DNA of 39,230 nucleotides from Sphingobacterium thalpophilum (GCA_943325195.2 CALPON020000010.1:1-39230); one strand, 5' to 3'. Shown: positions 19,991-27,598, numbered from the stretch's first letter. Translations and numbers: made by a program. Notes: a model not told the origin generated them from the letters alone.

Positions 19991-20012
19991 CTTTACCCCC
20001 CTTTTTACCACA
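19973..20012 (-). promoter_or_regulatory. MraZ-box-like direct repeats
   Basis: On the minus strand GGTAAA occurs four times in a row: GTGGTAAAAAG, GGGGTAAAG, GTGGTAAAAAG and GTGGTAAAATT. The two nearest the gene are exactly 10 bases apart and the others 8 and 12. Known MraZ operators are short direct repeats with a (G)TGG core (AAAGTGG-type in mollicutes, TGGG-type in E. coli). The array overlaps the -33 region, so binding should block the promoter. The assignment is by similarity and position. Confidence 0.6.
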
Positions 20013-20286
20013 CTTGTTGAAAAATGCGGGCTTATGAACATTGTTAATTACTAATTAAAAGGGTCTCAAATTTATGATTGCTTCAGGCATAAACACCAGT
20101 AAATAGTAACCTTGAGGACAAATTAGGAATTGTGAATAAACCCTGAATTCAGGCTTAATTTTAATAAGGATATTAACAGGGTAAGTGGGATTTTTTTCGG
20201 GTGCATCGGGAGATTGGGCAAAAAGCCACATCAGCCCCTGAAGATCAAAAGCGGCAAAATCGTCTCCGAAAACGACGAGAAAGTCC
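20013..20286. other. Intergenic region upstream of the dcw promoter
   Basis: About 270 AT-rich bases between the MraZ-box repeats and the next terminator. A minus-strand frame of 87 codons (20055-20318) opens with TTG inside the terminator hairpin and has no recognised features, so I do not call it a gene. I see nothing else. Confidence 0.5.
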
Positions 20287-20315
20287 AAAAAAAAAGGGCG
20301 ATTAATTCGCCCTTT
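20287..20315 (-). terminator. Rho-independent terminator of the engB operon
   Basis: A 9-bp stem (20293-20301 with 20307-20315, AAAGGGCGA) and 5-nt loop, followed on the minus strand by a run of Ts (nine counting the stem). It lies about 25 bases after the stop of the small frame at 20340-20438 and about 100 bases after the end of the 112-residue gene. Confidence 0.9.
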
Positions 20316-20339
20316 CAAATATTCTATAAAAAGATGGTC

Positions 20340-20438
20340 TCACTTGCATTCGGAATTAATTCCTGTACATGCGCCGCTTGGTAAATCCAATTCAACAATA
20401 GATGTCGTCACTCCGCTACACGCTCTCCAAAAACCCAT
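20340..20438 (-). CDS. Possible 32-aa cysteine-containing peptide
   Basis: Minus-strand ATG frame of 32 codons. It begins inside the end of the preceding gene in another frame (23-base overlap) and stops 24 bases before the terminator hairpin, so it fills the space between that gene and the end of the transcript. The peptide starts MGFWRACSG, has ELDLPSGAC in the middle and ends GINSECK; Cys at positions 7, 24 and 31. There is no signal peptide or membrane segment. I do not recognise a family. Placement and composition suggest a real small protein, but a frame this short can arise by chance. Confidence 0.35.
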   Translation of the reverse strand: MGFWRACSGVTTSIVELDLPSGACTGINSECK

Positions 20439-20754
20439 CTCTTTTAAAATAATCTAGTATCGCATCAATAATTAATTTATTCTGCTGCTTGGCATCCAGA
20501 TGCGGCAAATTTTCCTTCAACTTCCAATGCGGCCAACCATCGGGATCACGACCTTCAAATTCATAAAATCCAAACGGCTCTAAAAGCGTACAGATGGCAA
20601 TGTGCATCACCTCTAGCTTTTCATCTTTCTTATACTTTTGATAGGGTTTGCTTAATTCCTGAAGTCCGATCATAAACAAGATCGCATCCACATCCACTTC
20701 CGATCCAAAACGCTCTTTTAAACGTAGCTGTAATTCTTCCCACTCTGATTTCAT
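20416..20754 (-). CDS. Uncharacterised 112-aa protein downstream of engB
   Basis: Small soluble, acidic and aromatic-rich protein with no membrane segment or signal peptide. It begins MKSEWEELQLRLKERFG, has a central stretch HIAICTLLEPFGFYEFEG and then RDPDGWPHWKL, and ends in a helical part. It looks like a compact mostly helical domain. I recognise no named domain; similar proteins next to engB are, I believe, common in the phylum. It starts 11 bases after engB and is surely cotranscribed with it. Confidence 0.8.
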   Translation of the reverse strand: MKSEWEELQLRLKERFGSEVDVDAILFMIGLQELSKPYQKYKKDEKLEVMHIAICTLLEPFGFYEFEGRDPDGWPHWKLKENLPHLDAKQQNKLIIDAILDYFKRDGFLESV

Positions 20755-20765
20755 ATCAACAACAC

Positions 20766-21404
20766 TTATTCTTCTTCGTCACCACCTTTTGTAAAGCGCT
20801 GAAAGCCTGTATTTTCCTTTACCTGGTAGGAAATGAACTCCAGTAATTCATCTTTCCCGGTACCCTTGTCAGCTGAGGTAATAAAACTATTGGGTAATTC
20901 ATCCCAGTGTGTGTGCAATTCCTTTTCAATCGCTTTTATATTGCGACTTAATTCCAACTTGCTATTCTTATCACATTTGGTGTAAATAATACTGAAGGGA
21001 ATATCATGCTCACCGCACCATAAAAGAAATTCAAGATCAATTTTCTGTAATGGCAAACGACTATCGATTAGTACAAAGAGGCAGACAAGACTCTCTCTTT
21101 TCTTACAATAATCATAAATAATAGTCGCAAACAAATCGCGTTTATTTTTACTGGTCTTAGCATAACCATAGCCCGGTAAATCGACCAGAAACCAACTGTC
21201 ATTAATCGTAAAGTGATTAATCAATTGTGTCTTTCCTGGTGTGGCAGAGACTTTCGCCAGCTTATTATTATTGCAAAGCATATTAATCAGCGAGCTCTTG
21301 CCGACATTACTTCTGCCGATAAAGGCATATTCCTGCAGTCCTGCTTTCGGACAGCCATGAAGACTGCTTGCGCTTTGTTTAAAAACTGCTTTATTTATCT
21401 GCAT
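20766..21404 (-). CDS. engB: Ribosome biogenesis GTPase EngB (YsxC/YihA)
   Basis: Small Ras-like GTPase needed for assembly of the large ribosomal subunit; 212 residues. G1 GRSNVGKSS (30-38), G2 TPGKTQ (55-60), G3 DLPGYGYA (75-82), G4 TKCDK near 142 and a G5-like ITSADKGTGKDEL near 172 are all present. The length fits the family. It begins 2 bases after the upstream acyltransferase gene, so the two are cotranscribed. Confidence 0.95.
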   Translation of the reverse strand: MQINKAVFKQSASSLHGCPKAGLQEYAFIGRSNVGKSSLINMLCNNNKLAKVSATPGKTQLINHFTINDSWFLVDLPGYGYAKTSKNKRDLFATIIYDYCKKRESLVCLFVLIDSRLPLQKIDLEFLLWCGEHDIPFSIIYTKCDKNSKLELSRNIKAIEKELHTHWDELPNSFITSADKGTGKDELLEFISYQVKENTGFQRFTKGGDEEE

Positions 21405-21406
21405 GA

Positions 21407-22345
21407 TCAGCGGGCCTCTTTTTCTTTTAAATACGTGTCAACGTGACGTTCTTTTTTACTTTCATAAATGTCTGCAATCGTCACCAGGATGCCTGTCTCC
21501 TCCACACCCCCGAATCCAGGATTAATGGCAGTCCCAAAACTTTTCATCGTGGGACTCAGATTCATATAAGCATTCATCAGTGGTGGAATATTCTCATTCA
21601 GCAAGCGCACTTTCTTATTCAGTAAGGCATGTCCTTCTTTGTAGGGCAGACTCTTCAGTTCGTCTAAGAAAGAAACTACCGCCGTTTTTATTTCCACACT
21701 GTGTATCGGTCTCACCAAGCGTTCGGCATCTGGAAAATAATGTTTCATGAAACTGAGAATATAATCGCGCGCCTCCACATTAAAGTCCGTATACATGGTG
21801 ACTTTCCCGTAAAAGTGTTTTTGATCGGGATAGTCCACCACAATCGCTCCGAGTCCATCCCAGAGATTATCCAGACTAAACAAGCCCTTGCGTCGGTTCT
21901 CCCCTGGCTGGTAATCGGGCTGTATAAAGGAACGACCAAGTTCAATCGTCTCATTCAAATAATTTTTATAAAAATCGGGACTGAATGTGAACAACTCGGT
22001 TGTCGCAAGTTGCACTTGCCCATCAATAAACTCTGCATCCTTGCAAAGTATAAACCGGTATGCGCCAACAATGGCCTGATCTTCAGGATTCCAAACCAAT
22101 AACTGCTGATAAGGATGGGAACTGGTATCAAATTCATCAATATCAATTTCCTTACCGGTACCTCCTCCCGCATGTCGGAAAGTAACTTCCCGGAGACGGC
22201 CGATTTCCCGCATCACATTTGGTGCATTGTGATGCGTAATCACATAAATCTCGTTCCCGCCATTGTTGACCTTCCGAACAAATCGTGCGCGGGTCAGTTC
22301 ACTCAGAAGTGCTTCTTTGCTTACAGGGTCAATAATCTTTTGCAT
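21407..22345 (-). CDS. GNAT-fold acyltransferase, OlsB/GlsB-like
   Basis: A 312-residue protein without signal peptide or membrane segments. The first half has the pattern of OlsB-type N-acyltransferases and related proteins once annotated as hemolysins: REIGRLREVTFRHAGGG, DIDEFD, a histidine in SSHPYQQLLVW, IVGAYRFILCKDA and ETIELGRSFIQPDYQPG. OlsB moves a 3-hydroxyacyl chain from ACP to ornithine; the Bacteroides relative GlsB acts on glycine to start glycine-lipid synthesis. Either could be the substrate here; no partner O-acyltransferase (OlsA/GlsA) is in the window. First gene of the engB operon. The exact substrate is inference. Confidence 0.7.
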   Translation of the reverse strand: MQKIIDPVSKEALLSELTRARFVRKVNNGGNEIYVITHHNAPNVMREIGRLREVTFRHAGGGTGKEIDIDEFDTSSHPYQQLLVWNPEDQAIVGAYRFILCKDAEFIDGQVQLATTELFTFSPDFYKNYLNETIELGRSFIQPDYQPGENRRKGLFSLDNLWDGLGAIVVDYPDQKHFYGKVTMYTDFNVEARDYILSFMKHYFPDAERLVRPIHSVEIKTAVVSFLDELKSLPYKEGHALLNKKVRLLNENIPPLMNAYMNLSPTMKSFGTAINPGFGGVEETGILVTIADIYESKKERHVDTYLKEKEAR

Positions 22346-22472
22346 AACTTATCTTGTAAATATACATAAACAATTATTTTTTTCCGCCTTTATCCGCTTA
22401 TTACCTGCGGGGGTTAACCCAAAAAAGGTCAAAGTTGCCTTGTTTCCGTCAGAAATACTGCGAAAGGTTGAG

Positions 22473-22480
22473 TATCTTTG
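22473..22480 (+). promoter_or_regulatory. -7 element before the T9SS type B gene
   Basis: TATCTTTG is a perfect match to TAnnTTTG and ends 7 bases before the GTG start, so the transcript would begin at or next to the start codon. It belongs to the longer string TTGAGTATCTTTG (22468-22480). No good -33 element is visible. Confidence 0.5.
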
Positions 22481-22487
22481 TTTTATC

Positions 22488-23069
22488 GTGCTTTCACGCT
22501 TTACTATACTCCTATTGGCTCTGGCTCTGAAGCTTTCGACCTTCGCACAGCTGCATCCTCTGATTAGACTCGAAACCTCTGCCGAGCAATGTGAAAAAGG
22601 CGTGGCCCTTATTTTCCTGCCAGCGTCTCATCCAAAAGATAGTTTGGTGATTGAATGGAGTACTGGGCCAACGAATCAGAATTTTCTGCGGGGACTGAGC
22701 GCCGGAAATTACTTTGTACGTATTTTCCTTCAGCGCAAAGACAGTGTCCATCAAAAATTTGACACCCTCATTAATTTCGAGATAGAAAAACTGCGCTGCC
22801 CTGTCAGTGTCCCCAAATACTTCTCACCCAATGAGGATGACTATAATGATTTCCTTGAAATCAGTAACATCGACAGGTATCCCGATTTTGAACTGCTCAT
22901 CTTCAATCGCAGTGGCCAGCGGATTCATCACCAACAGAATACCTATGAACACTGGGACGGAAAATGGCTGGGCATGAATCTGCCGGATGACACCTACTAC
23001 TACCTACTCTTCTACGATAAAGAAAATAAATCGGAATTTATTAAAGGCGATATCACATTGATACGCTAA
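22488..23069 (+). CDS. Small secreted protein with T9SS type B sorting domain
   Basis: A 193-residue protein from a GTG at 22488. That start gives a clean signal peptide (VLSRFTILLLALALKLSTFAQ, cleavage likely after FAQ). About 80 residues of beta-rich sequence follow. The second half is a gliding-motility-type C-terminal sorting domain: VPKYFSPNEDDYNDFLEI, FELLIFNRSGQRI, HWDGKWLGMNLPDDTYYYLLFY and a final GDITLIR. Such domains send proteins through the type IX secretion system to the cell surface. Proteins with this domain are often very large; this one has almost no passenger. The frame stays open upstream to 22263 but without a plausible start. Confidence 0.75.
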   Translation: MLSRFTILLLALALKLSTFAQLHPLIRLETSAEQCEKGVALIFLPASHPKDSLVIEWSTGPTNQNFLRGLSAGNYFVRIFLQRKDSVHQKFDTLINFEIEKLRCPVSVPKYFSPNEDDYNDFLEISNIDRYPDFELLIFNRSGQRIHHQQNTYEHWDGKWLGMNLPDDTYYYLLFYDKENKSEFIKGDITLIR

Positions 23070-23140
23070 AAAAAACACCTCCGCTTCTAAAGCCAAAGCA
23101 TCCATTTACAAAAGGACTTCCACCACCTTTCAGTCTCCGC

Positions 23141-23171
23141 TTTGCTTTTACACCTGCTTGCTTTTACTTTA
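23141..23171 (+). promoter_or_regulatory. Promoter of the TonB-family gene
   Basis: TTTG (23141-23144), 20 bases, then TACTTTA (23165-23171), close to the Bacteroidota -33/-7 pattern. It predicts a leader of about 45 bases before the ATG at 23223. Confidence 0.45.
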
Positions 23172-23222
23172 CAAAAAAAGGATTCATGAAAAAAAAATTA
23201 CGTGATTTTAAAAACACAAACC

Positions 23223-24029
23223 ATGAATCATCACTTCAACAGCGAGCAGGGAATGACAGAGATCATTTTCGCTCATCGCAACAAAACCTACGGTGCCTAT
23301 CAAATCCGCTCCAGCTACGGTGAGACCACTTTAAAATCCCTCGGCATCATGCTACTCTGCGTGTGTGCCTTAACGGGCACGGCCTTTCACCTGGCTCAGC
23401 CAGAGGATAAGGGGCCGGAAGAAAAAACTAGTCTGCTATTAAAAGACAGCGTGTTTGTGATTCCCATTACTTTGGAAGAAGAACCGCTGCCAAAAACAGA
23501 ATCGTCTGAAAAGCCCGCTAGTTCTGCTGGTGCCGAAACTACTGCAAGTAGCAGTACGCTAGTTTCTGATTCCGCTCTGATAGAGAAACCCACCAGCAAT
23601 AGCAGTCCTAGCTATACCACATCCACCATAGAAACTGGCGCTGGTAATAACAGTAAAGGAACTGGAGATACGACCCTCGTAAGCAAGGGGACAATCAGCG
23701 CCCCGACCGTAAAAAACGGATTCGAAGTTGATCAGATGCCCCGTTTCAAAGGCGGCTTAAAAGCACTGAACGATTTTATTCGCAGCAAGGTCATCTATCC
23801 GGAAACGGCGGTGGAGGACAACCGATCCGGTACCGTGTTTGTGCGCTTTGTTGTGGATGAAAATGGAAAAGTGGTCAATGCTGAACTACTAAATAAATTA
23901 GGTCCAGACCTCAACAACGAAGCCCTGCGCGTTATTCAGATGATTCCCGATTTTGAAGCCCCGGGCTATTCAAAAGGAGAGCCGGTAAAAACATTTTACC
24001 AGCTCCCCATTCACTTCAGACTGCGTTAA
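23223..24029 (+). CDS. TonB-family energy transducer
   Basis: A 268-residue inner-membrane protein that would carry proton-motive energy from an ExbB/ExbD complex to outer-membrane receptors. The start MNHHFNSEQG was chosen because the following EIIFAHRNKTYGAYQIRSSY is the usual N-terminal motif of Bacteroidota TonB proteins. One membrane segment (about 39-58), a periplasmic linker rich in S, T and P (about 65-170), and a TonB C-terminal domain (about 180-268) with MPRFKGGLKALNDFI, YPETAVED and GTVFVRFVVDENGKVVNAELL. No ExbB/ExbD genes are nearby. Its end lies 3 bases from the convergent yqeY-like gene. Confidence 0.92.
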   Translation: MNHHFNSEQGMTEIIFAHRNKTYGAYQIRSSYGETTLKSLGIMLLCVCALTGTAFHLAQPEDKGPEEKTSLLLKDSVFVIPITLEEEPLPKTESSEKPASSAGAETTASSSTLVSDSALIEKPTSNSSPSYTTSTIETGAGNNSKGTGDTTLVSKGTISAPTVKNGFEVDQMPRFKGGLKALNDFIRSKVIYPETAVEDNRSGTVFVRFVVDENGKVVNAELLNKLGPDLNNEALRVIQMIPDFEAPGYSKGEPVKTFYQLPIHFRLR

Positions 24030-24032
24030 GGA

Positions 24033-24473
24033 TTAAGACAATAATTGTTTTACGAGGGCCGACACCACTTTGTTGTCGGCCTTTCCTGCAAAAGCTTTAC
24101 TAGCAGCTCCCATTACTTTTCCGAGATCACCAGGACCACTGGCACCAATACCTGCAATCAATTGAACCAGTTCCGCCTTAATAGCGTCTTCGGACATCTG
24201 TGCCGGCAAATATTCCTCCATGACCGCTGCTTGCGCTAATTCTTCCGCTTCCAGGTCGGGACGATTTTGTGACTGATAAATCTCCGCGCTTTCTTTTCGT
24301 TTTTTCACTTCCTTCTGAAGGGCTTTGCTGACACTGTCGTCCGTCAAGCCTTCGGGTGAAGTCTTCAACAATAAGATGACAGATTTAATAGCTCTCAGTG
24401 CTTCCAGCCGCTTCGCATCTTTGGCGAGCATGGCCGTTTTAATCTCCGCGTTTACTTTTTCTTCTGCATTCAT
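24033..24473 (-). CDS. GatB/YqeY domain protein
   Basis: A 146-residue helical protein of the YqeY family, related to the C-terminal tRNA-binding part of GatB. Typical motifs: LEALRAIKSVILL, LQKEVKKRKESAEIY, ELAQAAVMEEYLPAQMSEDAI and the glycine-rich GASGPGDLGKVMGAASKAFAGKAD. The start was set at MNAEEKVNAEIK (24473). The frame is open upstream for 29 more codons but that part overlaps the terminator region of the next gene and is hydrophobic. The molecular role of the family is not settled. Confidence 0.92.
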   Translation of the reverse strand: MNAEEKVNAEIKTAMLAKDAKRLEALRAIKSVILLLKTSPEGLTDDSVSKALQKEVKKRKESAEIYQSQNRPDLEAEELAQAAVMEEYLPAQMSEDAIKAELVQLIAGIGASGPGDLGKVMGAASKAFAGKADNKVVSALVKQLLS

Positions 24474-24480
24474 AAGTGTA

Positions 24481-24516
24481 AAAATAAAAAAAGCCACCCA
24501 ATTAAAGATGGCTTTT
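24481..24516 (-). terminator. Terminator after the T9SS type A gene
   Basis: Stem AAAAGCCA (24489-24496) with TGGCTTTT (24509-24516) and a 12-nt loop, followed on the minus strand by Ts. It lies about 20 bases past the stop of the T9SS type A gene and just before the yqeY-like start. Confidence 0.75.
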
Positions 24517-24534
24517 CTGTAAGCAATTCCAAAA

Positions 24535-25557
24535 TTAATGAATAACAGAAATCCGGCCACTGGCCAGGGTCTGATTTCCCGAGCCTTTTACTACATAGAG
24601 ATAAAGTCCGTTCTGGAATTCAGATACTTCTGCTTTTGCCCAATTGCCGCTGAAGGCTGCTTCTGCGACTTGTTTACCTGTCACATCGTAAAGGACAACA
24701 GTATGGGCTGAGCCGTCTCCTGAAAATACGGTCAGTTGGTTGCTAGCAGGATTAGGATAAATCTGAATACCAGCATCACTTGTCGTCAATTTATTGATTC
24801 CCACAGTCGATGCCGTTTGGGTCGCAGCGGTTTTCATGCGTTGAACAATGGTTTGTGTCGGACTACCAAGAGGGAACGGCAGGTTAGCAGTGCTGGTCTC
24901 CACCGTCATTACCGGTGCTTTTATGCCATTGGCGTAGTACTGATAATAGCGCTCAACTAGGCTTCCGCTAGCAATATTGGTTGTGAATGTAATGTCCTGC
25001 GAGATTAGTAAACGGGTCACATTCGTATAGGTCATGCCCGCTACCGTCAGTGTACCGCTGCCATCCGCCAAAACACTGCTGCTGCCGGTGAAGGTGCCGT
25101 TCGCATTTAGTGGCTGAGTGACAACAATGGTCCCAGCAATCGGCGAAGTACTGGTCGTATTCAGACTCATTGGATAACGCGCGTAAACTGCTGGCGAAGA
25201 ATAATTGAGATTGGCGCCCACGGGACCGATCACAATATTTCCCCCATAGTACAACAAGGCGGAACTGTTGGAGGTATAAAAACTGGTATTACTTGCCGTC
25301 GCGGCTACACCGATAGTTGCCATGGGATAACTGGGATTGCTGGCGCTAGTCGCGGAATATGACATCTGAATACTGCTGTGAGTATTAATAGTGAAAACCC
25401 AGTTGGTATTGGCGCCTGCAACACCCGGAGCTACAGAATCACACTGATACATTGTAAATACATCTCCGTTAGAGGGCGCATGGTTCATCTGCGTAAGTTG
25501 CGCATTTACTGAATTAAAACCGGCCATAATCAATAGGCCAAAGTAGATTTTTTTCAT
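24535..25557 (-). CDS. Secreted protein with T9SS type A sorting domain
   Basis: A 340-residue protein. The start at 25557 gives the signal peptide MKKIYFGLLIMAGFNSVNA, with QLTQ after the likely cut. The middle (about 20-250) is rich in S, T, N and G, with no recognised catalytic domain. The last 75 residues are a Por-secretion tail: GIQIYPNPASNQLTVF, VVLYDVTGKQV, FQNGLYLYVV and a basic end. This sends the protein through the type IX system, which usually releases it or anchors it through A-LPS. Its function is unknown. It is probably transcribed alone, since it has its own promoter and terminator. Confidence 0.85.
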   Translation of the reverse strand: MKKIYFGLLIMAGFNSVNAQLTQMNHAPSNGDVFTMYQCDSVAPGVAGANTNWVFTINTHSSIQMSYSATSASNPSYPMATIGVAATASNTSFYTSNSSALLYYGGNIVIGPVGANLNYSSPAVYARYPMSLNTTSTSPIAGTIVVTQPLNANGTFTGSSSVLADGSGTLTVAGMTYTNVTRLLISQDITFTTNIASGSLVERYYQYYANGIKAPVMTVETSTANLPFPLGSPTQTIVQRMKTAATQTASTVGINKLTTSDAGIQIYPNPASNQLTVFSGDGSAHTVVLYDVTGKQVAEAAFSGNWAKAEVSEFQNGLYLYVVKGSGNQTLASGRISVIH

Positions 25558-25581
25558 TTTCAAAGTTTTCAAAAGGTTAGT

Positions 25582-25611
25582 CAAAGTTACAACTATTGAT
25601 ACGTCATGCAA
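25582..25611 (-). promoter_or_regulatory. Promoter of the T9SS type A gene
   Basis: On the minus strand TTG (25611-25609), then 19 bases, then TAACTTTG (25589-25582): a complete Bacteroidota -33/-7 promoter with ideal spacing. Transcription would start near 25576, about 18 bases before the ATG. This is the best-formed promoter in the window. Confidence 0.8.
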
Positions 25612-25634
25612 TACATAAAGGTTGGGTACTTTCT

Positions 25635-26855
25635 CTACTGTTTAAAAAGAAGCGAACTATCCCCATAACTTAAAAACCTAAAATCATGTGCCAGCGCGTA
25701 GGCATAGATATCTCTCCATTTTTCACCCACTACTGCGGCAATCAGCAGCAGCAGGGTACTCTGTGGCTGATGAAAATTGGTAACAATACCATCCGCTACC
25801 TTTAAAGTGTAGGGTGGTGCAATCAAAATTCTGGTCTTGCAGATCAATAATTTCTTTTGCTGCTGTGCCATCCACAATTGCAATGCCGCCATGCTTTGTG
25901 TTAACGTCAGCGCTGGCAAATCCTCACGGTAGGGATCCCATTGCTGCACTTCCAGAGCGGATAATGCCGCTGAAGGATTAACAAAAGCTTTGACGCCCAT
26001 CCAGTAAAGCGATTCAAGACTGCGAAGGCTAGTTGTGCCTACAGCAATAATTTGCTGATCTTTGTCCGCAGATAGTCGCGCAATCAAATCAGAAGATACT
26101 TCCATAAATTCCGCATGCATCTCATGGCCCTCCAGCTTTTCAGATTTAACAGGCAAAAACGTCCCCGCTCCAACATGCAGCACCAATTTTTCAATACCAA
26201 AACCAACCTTGGCTAAGTCCTGAATAAGCGGCTCGGTAAAATGAAGTCCCGCCGTTGGCGCTGCTACAGAGCCTTTAACTCTGGAATACGCTGTTTGATA
26301 GGTGTGGTGATCACTGTCCTCAGTTGCCCGATTCAAATAGGGCGGAATAGGCAACTGACCAAAATGTGCCACAATTTCATCAAATGTTTTTGTCGCAGGC
26401 GTCCATTCAAAAGTAATGAGCACAGAGCCTTTCTGACGTTCATCGATTCGTGCTTTCAACGTCAGATCCTCGCGGGTACAGCTCAGCACTTCGTCTTTCC
26501 AGCTCCGAAGATTGCCCACTAAACATTGCCACTGAACGCTTGCCGCAGAGGCAAGTCCTTCACCAGCAGAAGCATAATGGGGGGCGGGCTCGAGACAAAA
26601 AACCTCAATCCGTCCGCCATTTCTGTTATTAAAAAACAGTCGCGCAGGAATCACGCGGGTCTCATTAAATACAAGTATTGCGGAGGGACTTAAATGCTTA
26701 CCGATATTTTTAAAAACATCCTGGCTAATACTGCCTGATTTGAAGCAAAGCAGTTGACTCTGATCACGCTCCCCTAAAGGAAATTTTGCAATCCGCTCCT
26801 CTGGGAGTTCATAAGTAAAATCAGAAATGGTCAGTTGCGAAGGATGCTGAGCCAT
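25635..26855 (-). CDS. queA: tRNA preQ1(34) S-adenosylmethionine ribosyltransferase-isomerase
   Basis: QueA moves the ribosyl part of SAM onto preQ1-tRNA, making epoxyqueuosine at the wobble position; 406 residues from the ATG at 26855. Characteristic motifs: ISDFTYELPEERIAKFPL, ILVFNETRVIPARL, FGQLPIPPYLNR, GSVAAPTAGLHFTEPLI, LHVGAGTFLPV, IAVGTTSLRSLES and TNFHQPQSTLLLLIAA. It is somewhat longer than the roughly 350-residue E. coli enzyme. The start overlaps the kdsB stop by one base (TGATG). Confidence 0.96.
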   Translation of the reverse strand: MAQHPSQLTISDFTYELPEERIAKFPLGERDQSQLLCFKSGSISQDVFKNIGKHLSPSAILVFNETRVIPARLFFNNRNGGRIEVFCLEPAPHYASAGEGLASAASVQWQCLVGNLRSWKDEVLSCTREDLTLKARIDERQKGSVLITFEWTPATKTFDEIVAHFGQLPIPPYLNRATEDSDHHTYQTAYSRVKGSVAAPTAGLHFTEPLIQDLAKVGFGIEKLVLHVGAGTFLPVKSEKLEGHEMHAEFMEVSSDLIARLSADKDQQIIAVGTTSLRSLESLYWMGVKAFVNPSAALSALEVQQWDPYREDLPALTLTQSMAALQLWMAQQQKKLLICKTRILIAPPYTLKVADGIVTNFHQPQSTLLLLIAAVVGEKWRDIYAYALAHDFRFLSYGDSSLLFKQ

Positions 26856-27598
26856 CAGGACGGATTCATTAATCGTAAAACCTTCTGAATATCCTCGGGC
26901 GTATCGATACAATGACTCTCAAAAGACGTTGGCGCGCAACGAATGGTATACCCATTCTGAAGCCAGCGCAATTGTTCGAGGGACTCCGCCACCTCAAGAG
27001 AAGAAGGCGCAAGTTGGCAAATTTCTTTCAGAATGTCCTGCCGGTATGCATACATGCCGACGTGGCGATGATAAGTGTGAAAGTTATGCCACTCCTCCTG
27101 CGGTTTATTTTTAATGTGGGGAATAACGCTGCGGCTAAAATATAGCGCTTCATTTTTTTCGTTCAAAACGATTTTTACTTCGCCCATGTCGAATAGTACA
27201 GAGGAATCGGTGCAGACAATCATTTGTGTAGCAATCTCAGTTTCACCGTCACAGATTGCCGCCAATCCATCAATCTGCAGCGGGTCGAGAAAGGGCTCAT
27301 CACCTTGTATATTAATCACATATTCTTCCTTTCCACCTGCCAATTGATAGGCTTCATAACAGCGATCTGTCCCGCTCGGATGTTCTGAACTCGTCAGGAT
27401 AGCGATTACGCCCTCTTCACGGGCGTGCTGTGCAATGCGCTCATCATCAGTGGCGACAATTATGCCAGAAAGCAAGCTTGACTTTTTTGCCTGACGGATA
27501 ACGCGTTGTAACATGGTCTGACCTGCAATATCGGCAAGTGGTTTCCCCGGAAAACGGGAAGAAGCATAGCGGGCGGGAATAATACCGAGAATAGACAT
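26855..27598 (-). CDS. kdsB: 3-deoxy-manno-octulosonate cytidylyltransferase
   Basis: CMP-Kdo synthetase that activates Kdo with CTP for the lipopolysaccharide core; 247 residues from the ATG at 27598 (an in-frame TTG two codons earlier is less likely). Motifs: GIIPARYASSRFPGKPL at the N-terminus, ATDDERIAQHA, TSSEHPSGTDRCYEA, NIQGDEPFLDP and HVGMYAYR. It shows that the organism makes a Kdo-containing outer membrane. First gene of a two-gene operon with queA. Confidence 0.96.
   Translation of the reverse strand: MSILGIIPARYASSRFPGKPLADIAGQTMLQRVIRQAKKSSLLSGIIVATDDERIAQHAREEGVIAILTSSEHPSGTDRCYEAYQLAGGKEEYVINIQGDEPFLDPLQIDGLAAICDGETEIATQMIVCTDSSVLFDMGEVKIVLNEKNEALYFSRSVIPHIKNKPQEEWHNFHTYHRHVGMYAYRQDILKEICQLAPSSLEVAESLEQLRWLQNGYTIRCAPTSFESHCIDTPEDIQKVLRLMNPS

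Noticed and set aside
20055-20318. 87-codon minus-strand frame downstream of the engB operon
   Set aside because: Starts with TTG inside a terminator hairpin, and the first codons translate the stem and T-run; no family recognised.
24474-24560. 29-residue hydrophobic N-terminal extension of the YqeY-like protein
   Set aside because: It translates the terminator of the neighbouring gene; YqeY proteins are cytoplasmic and start at MNAEEK.
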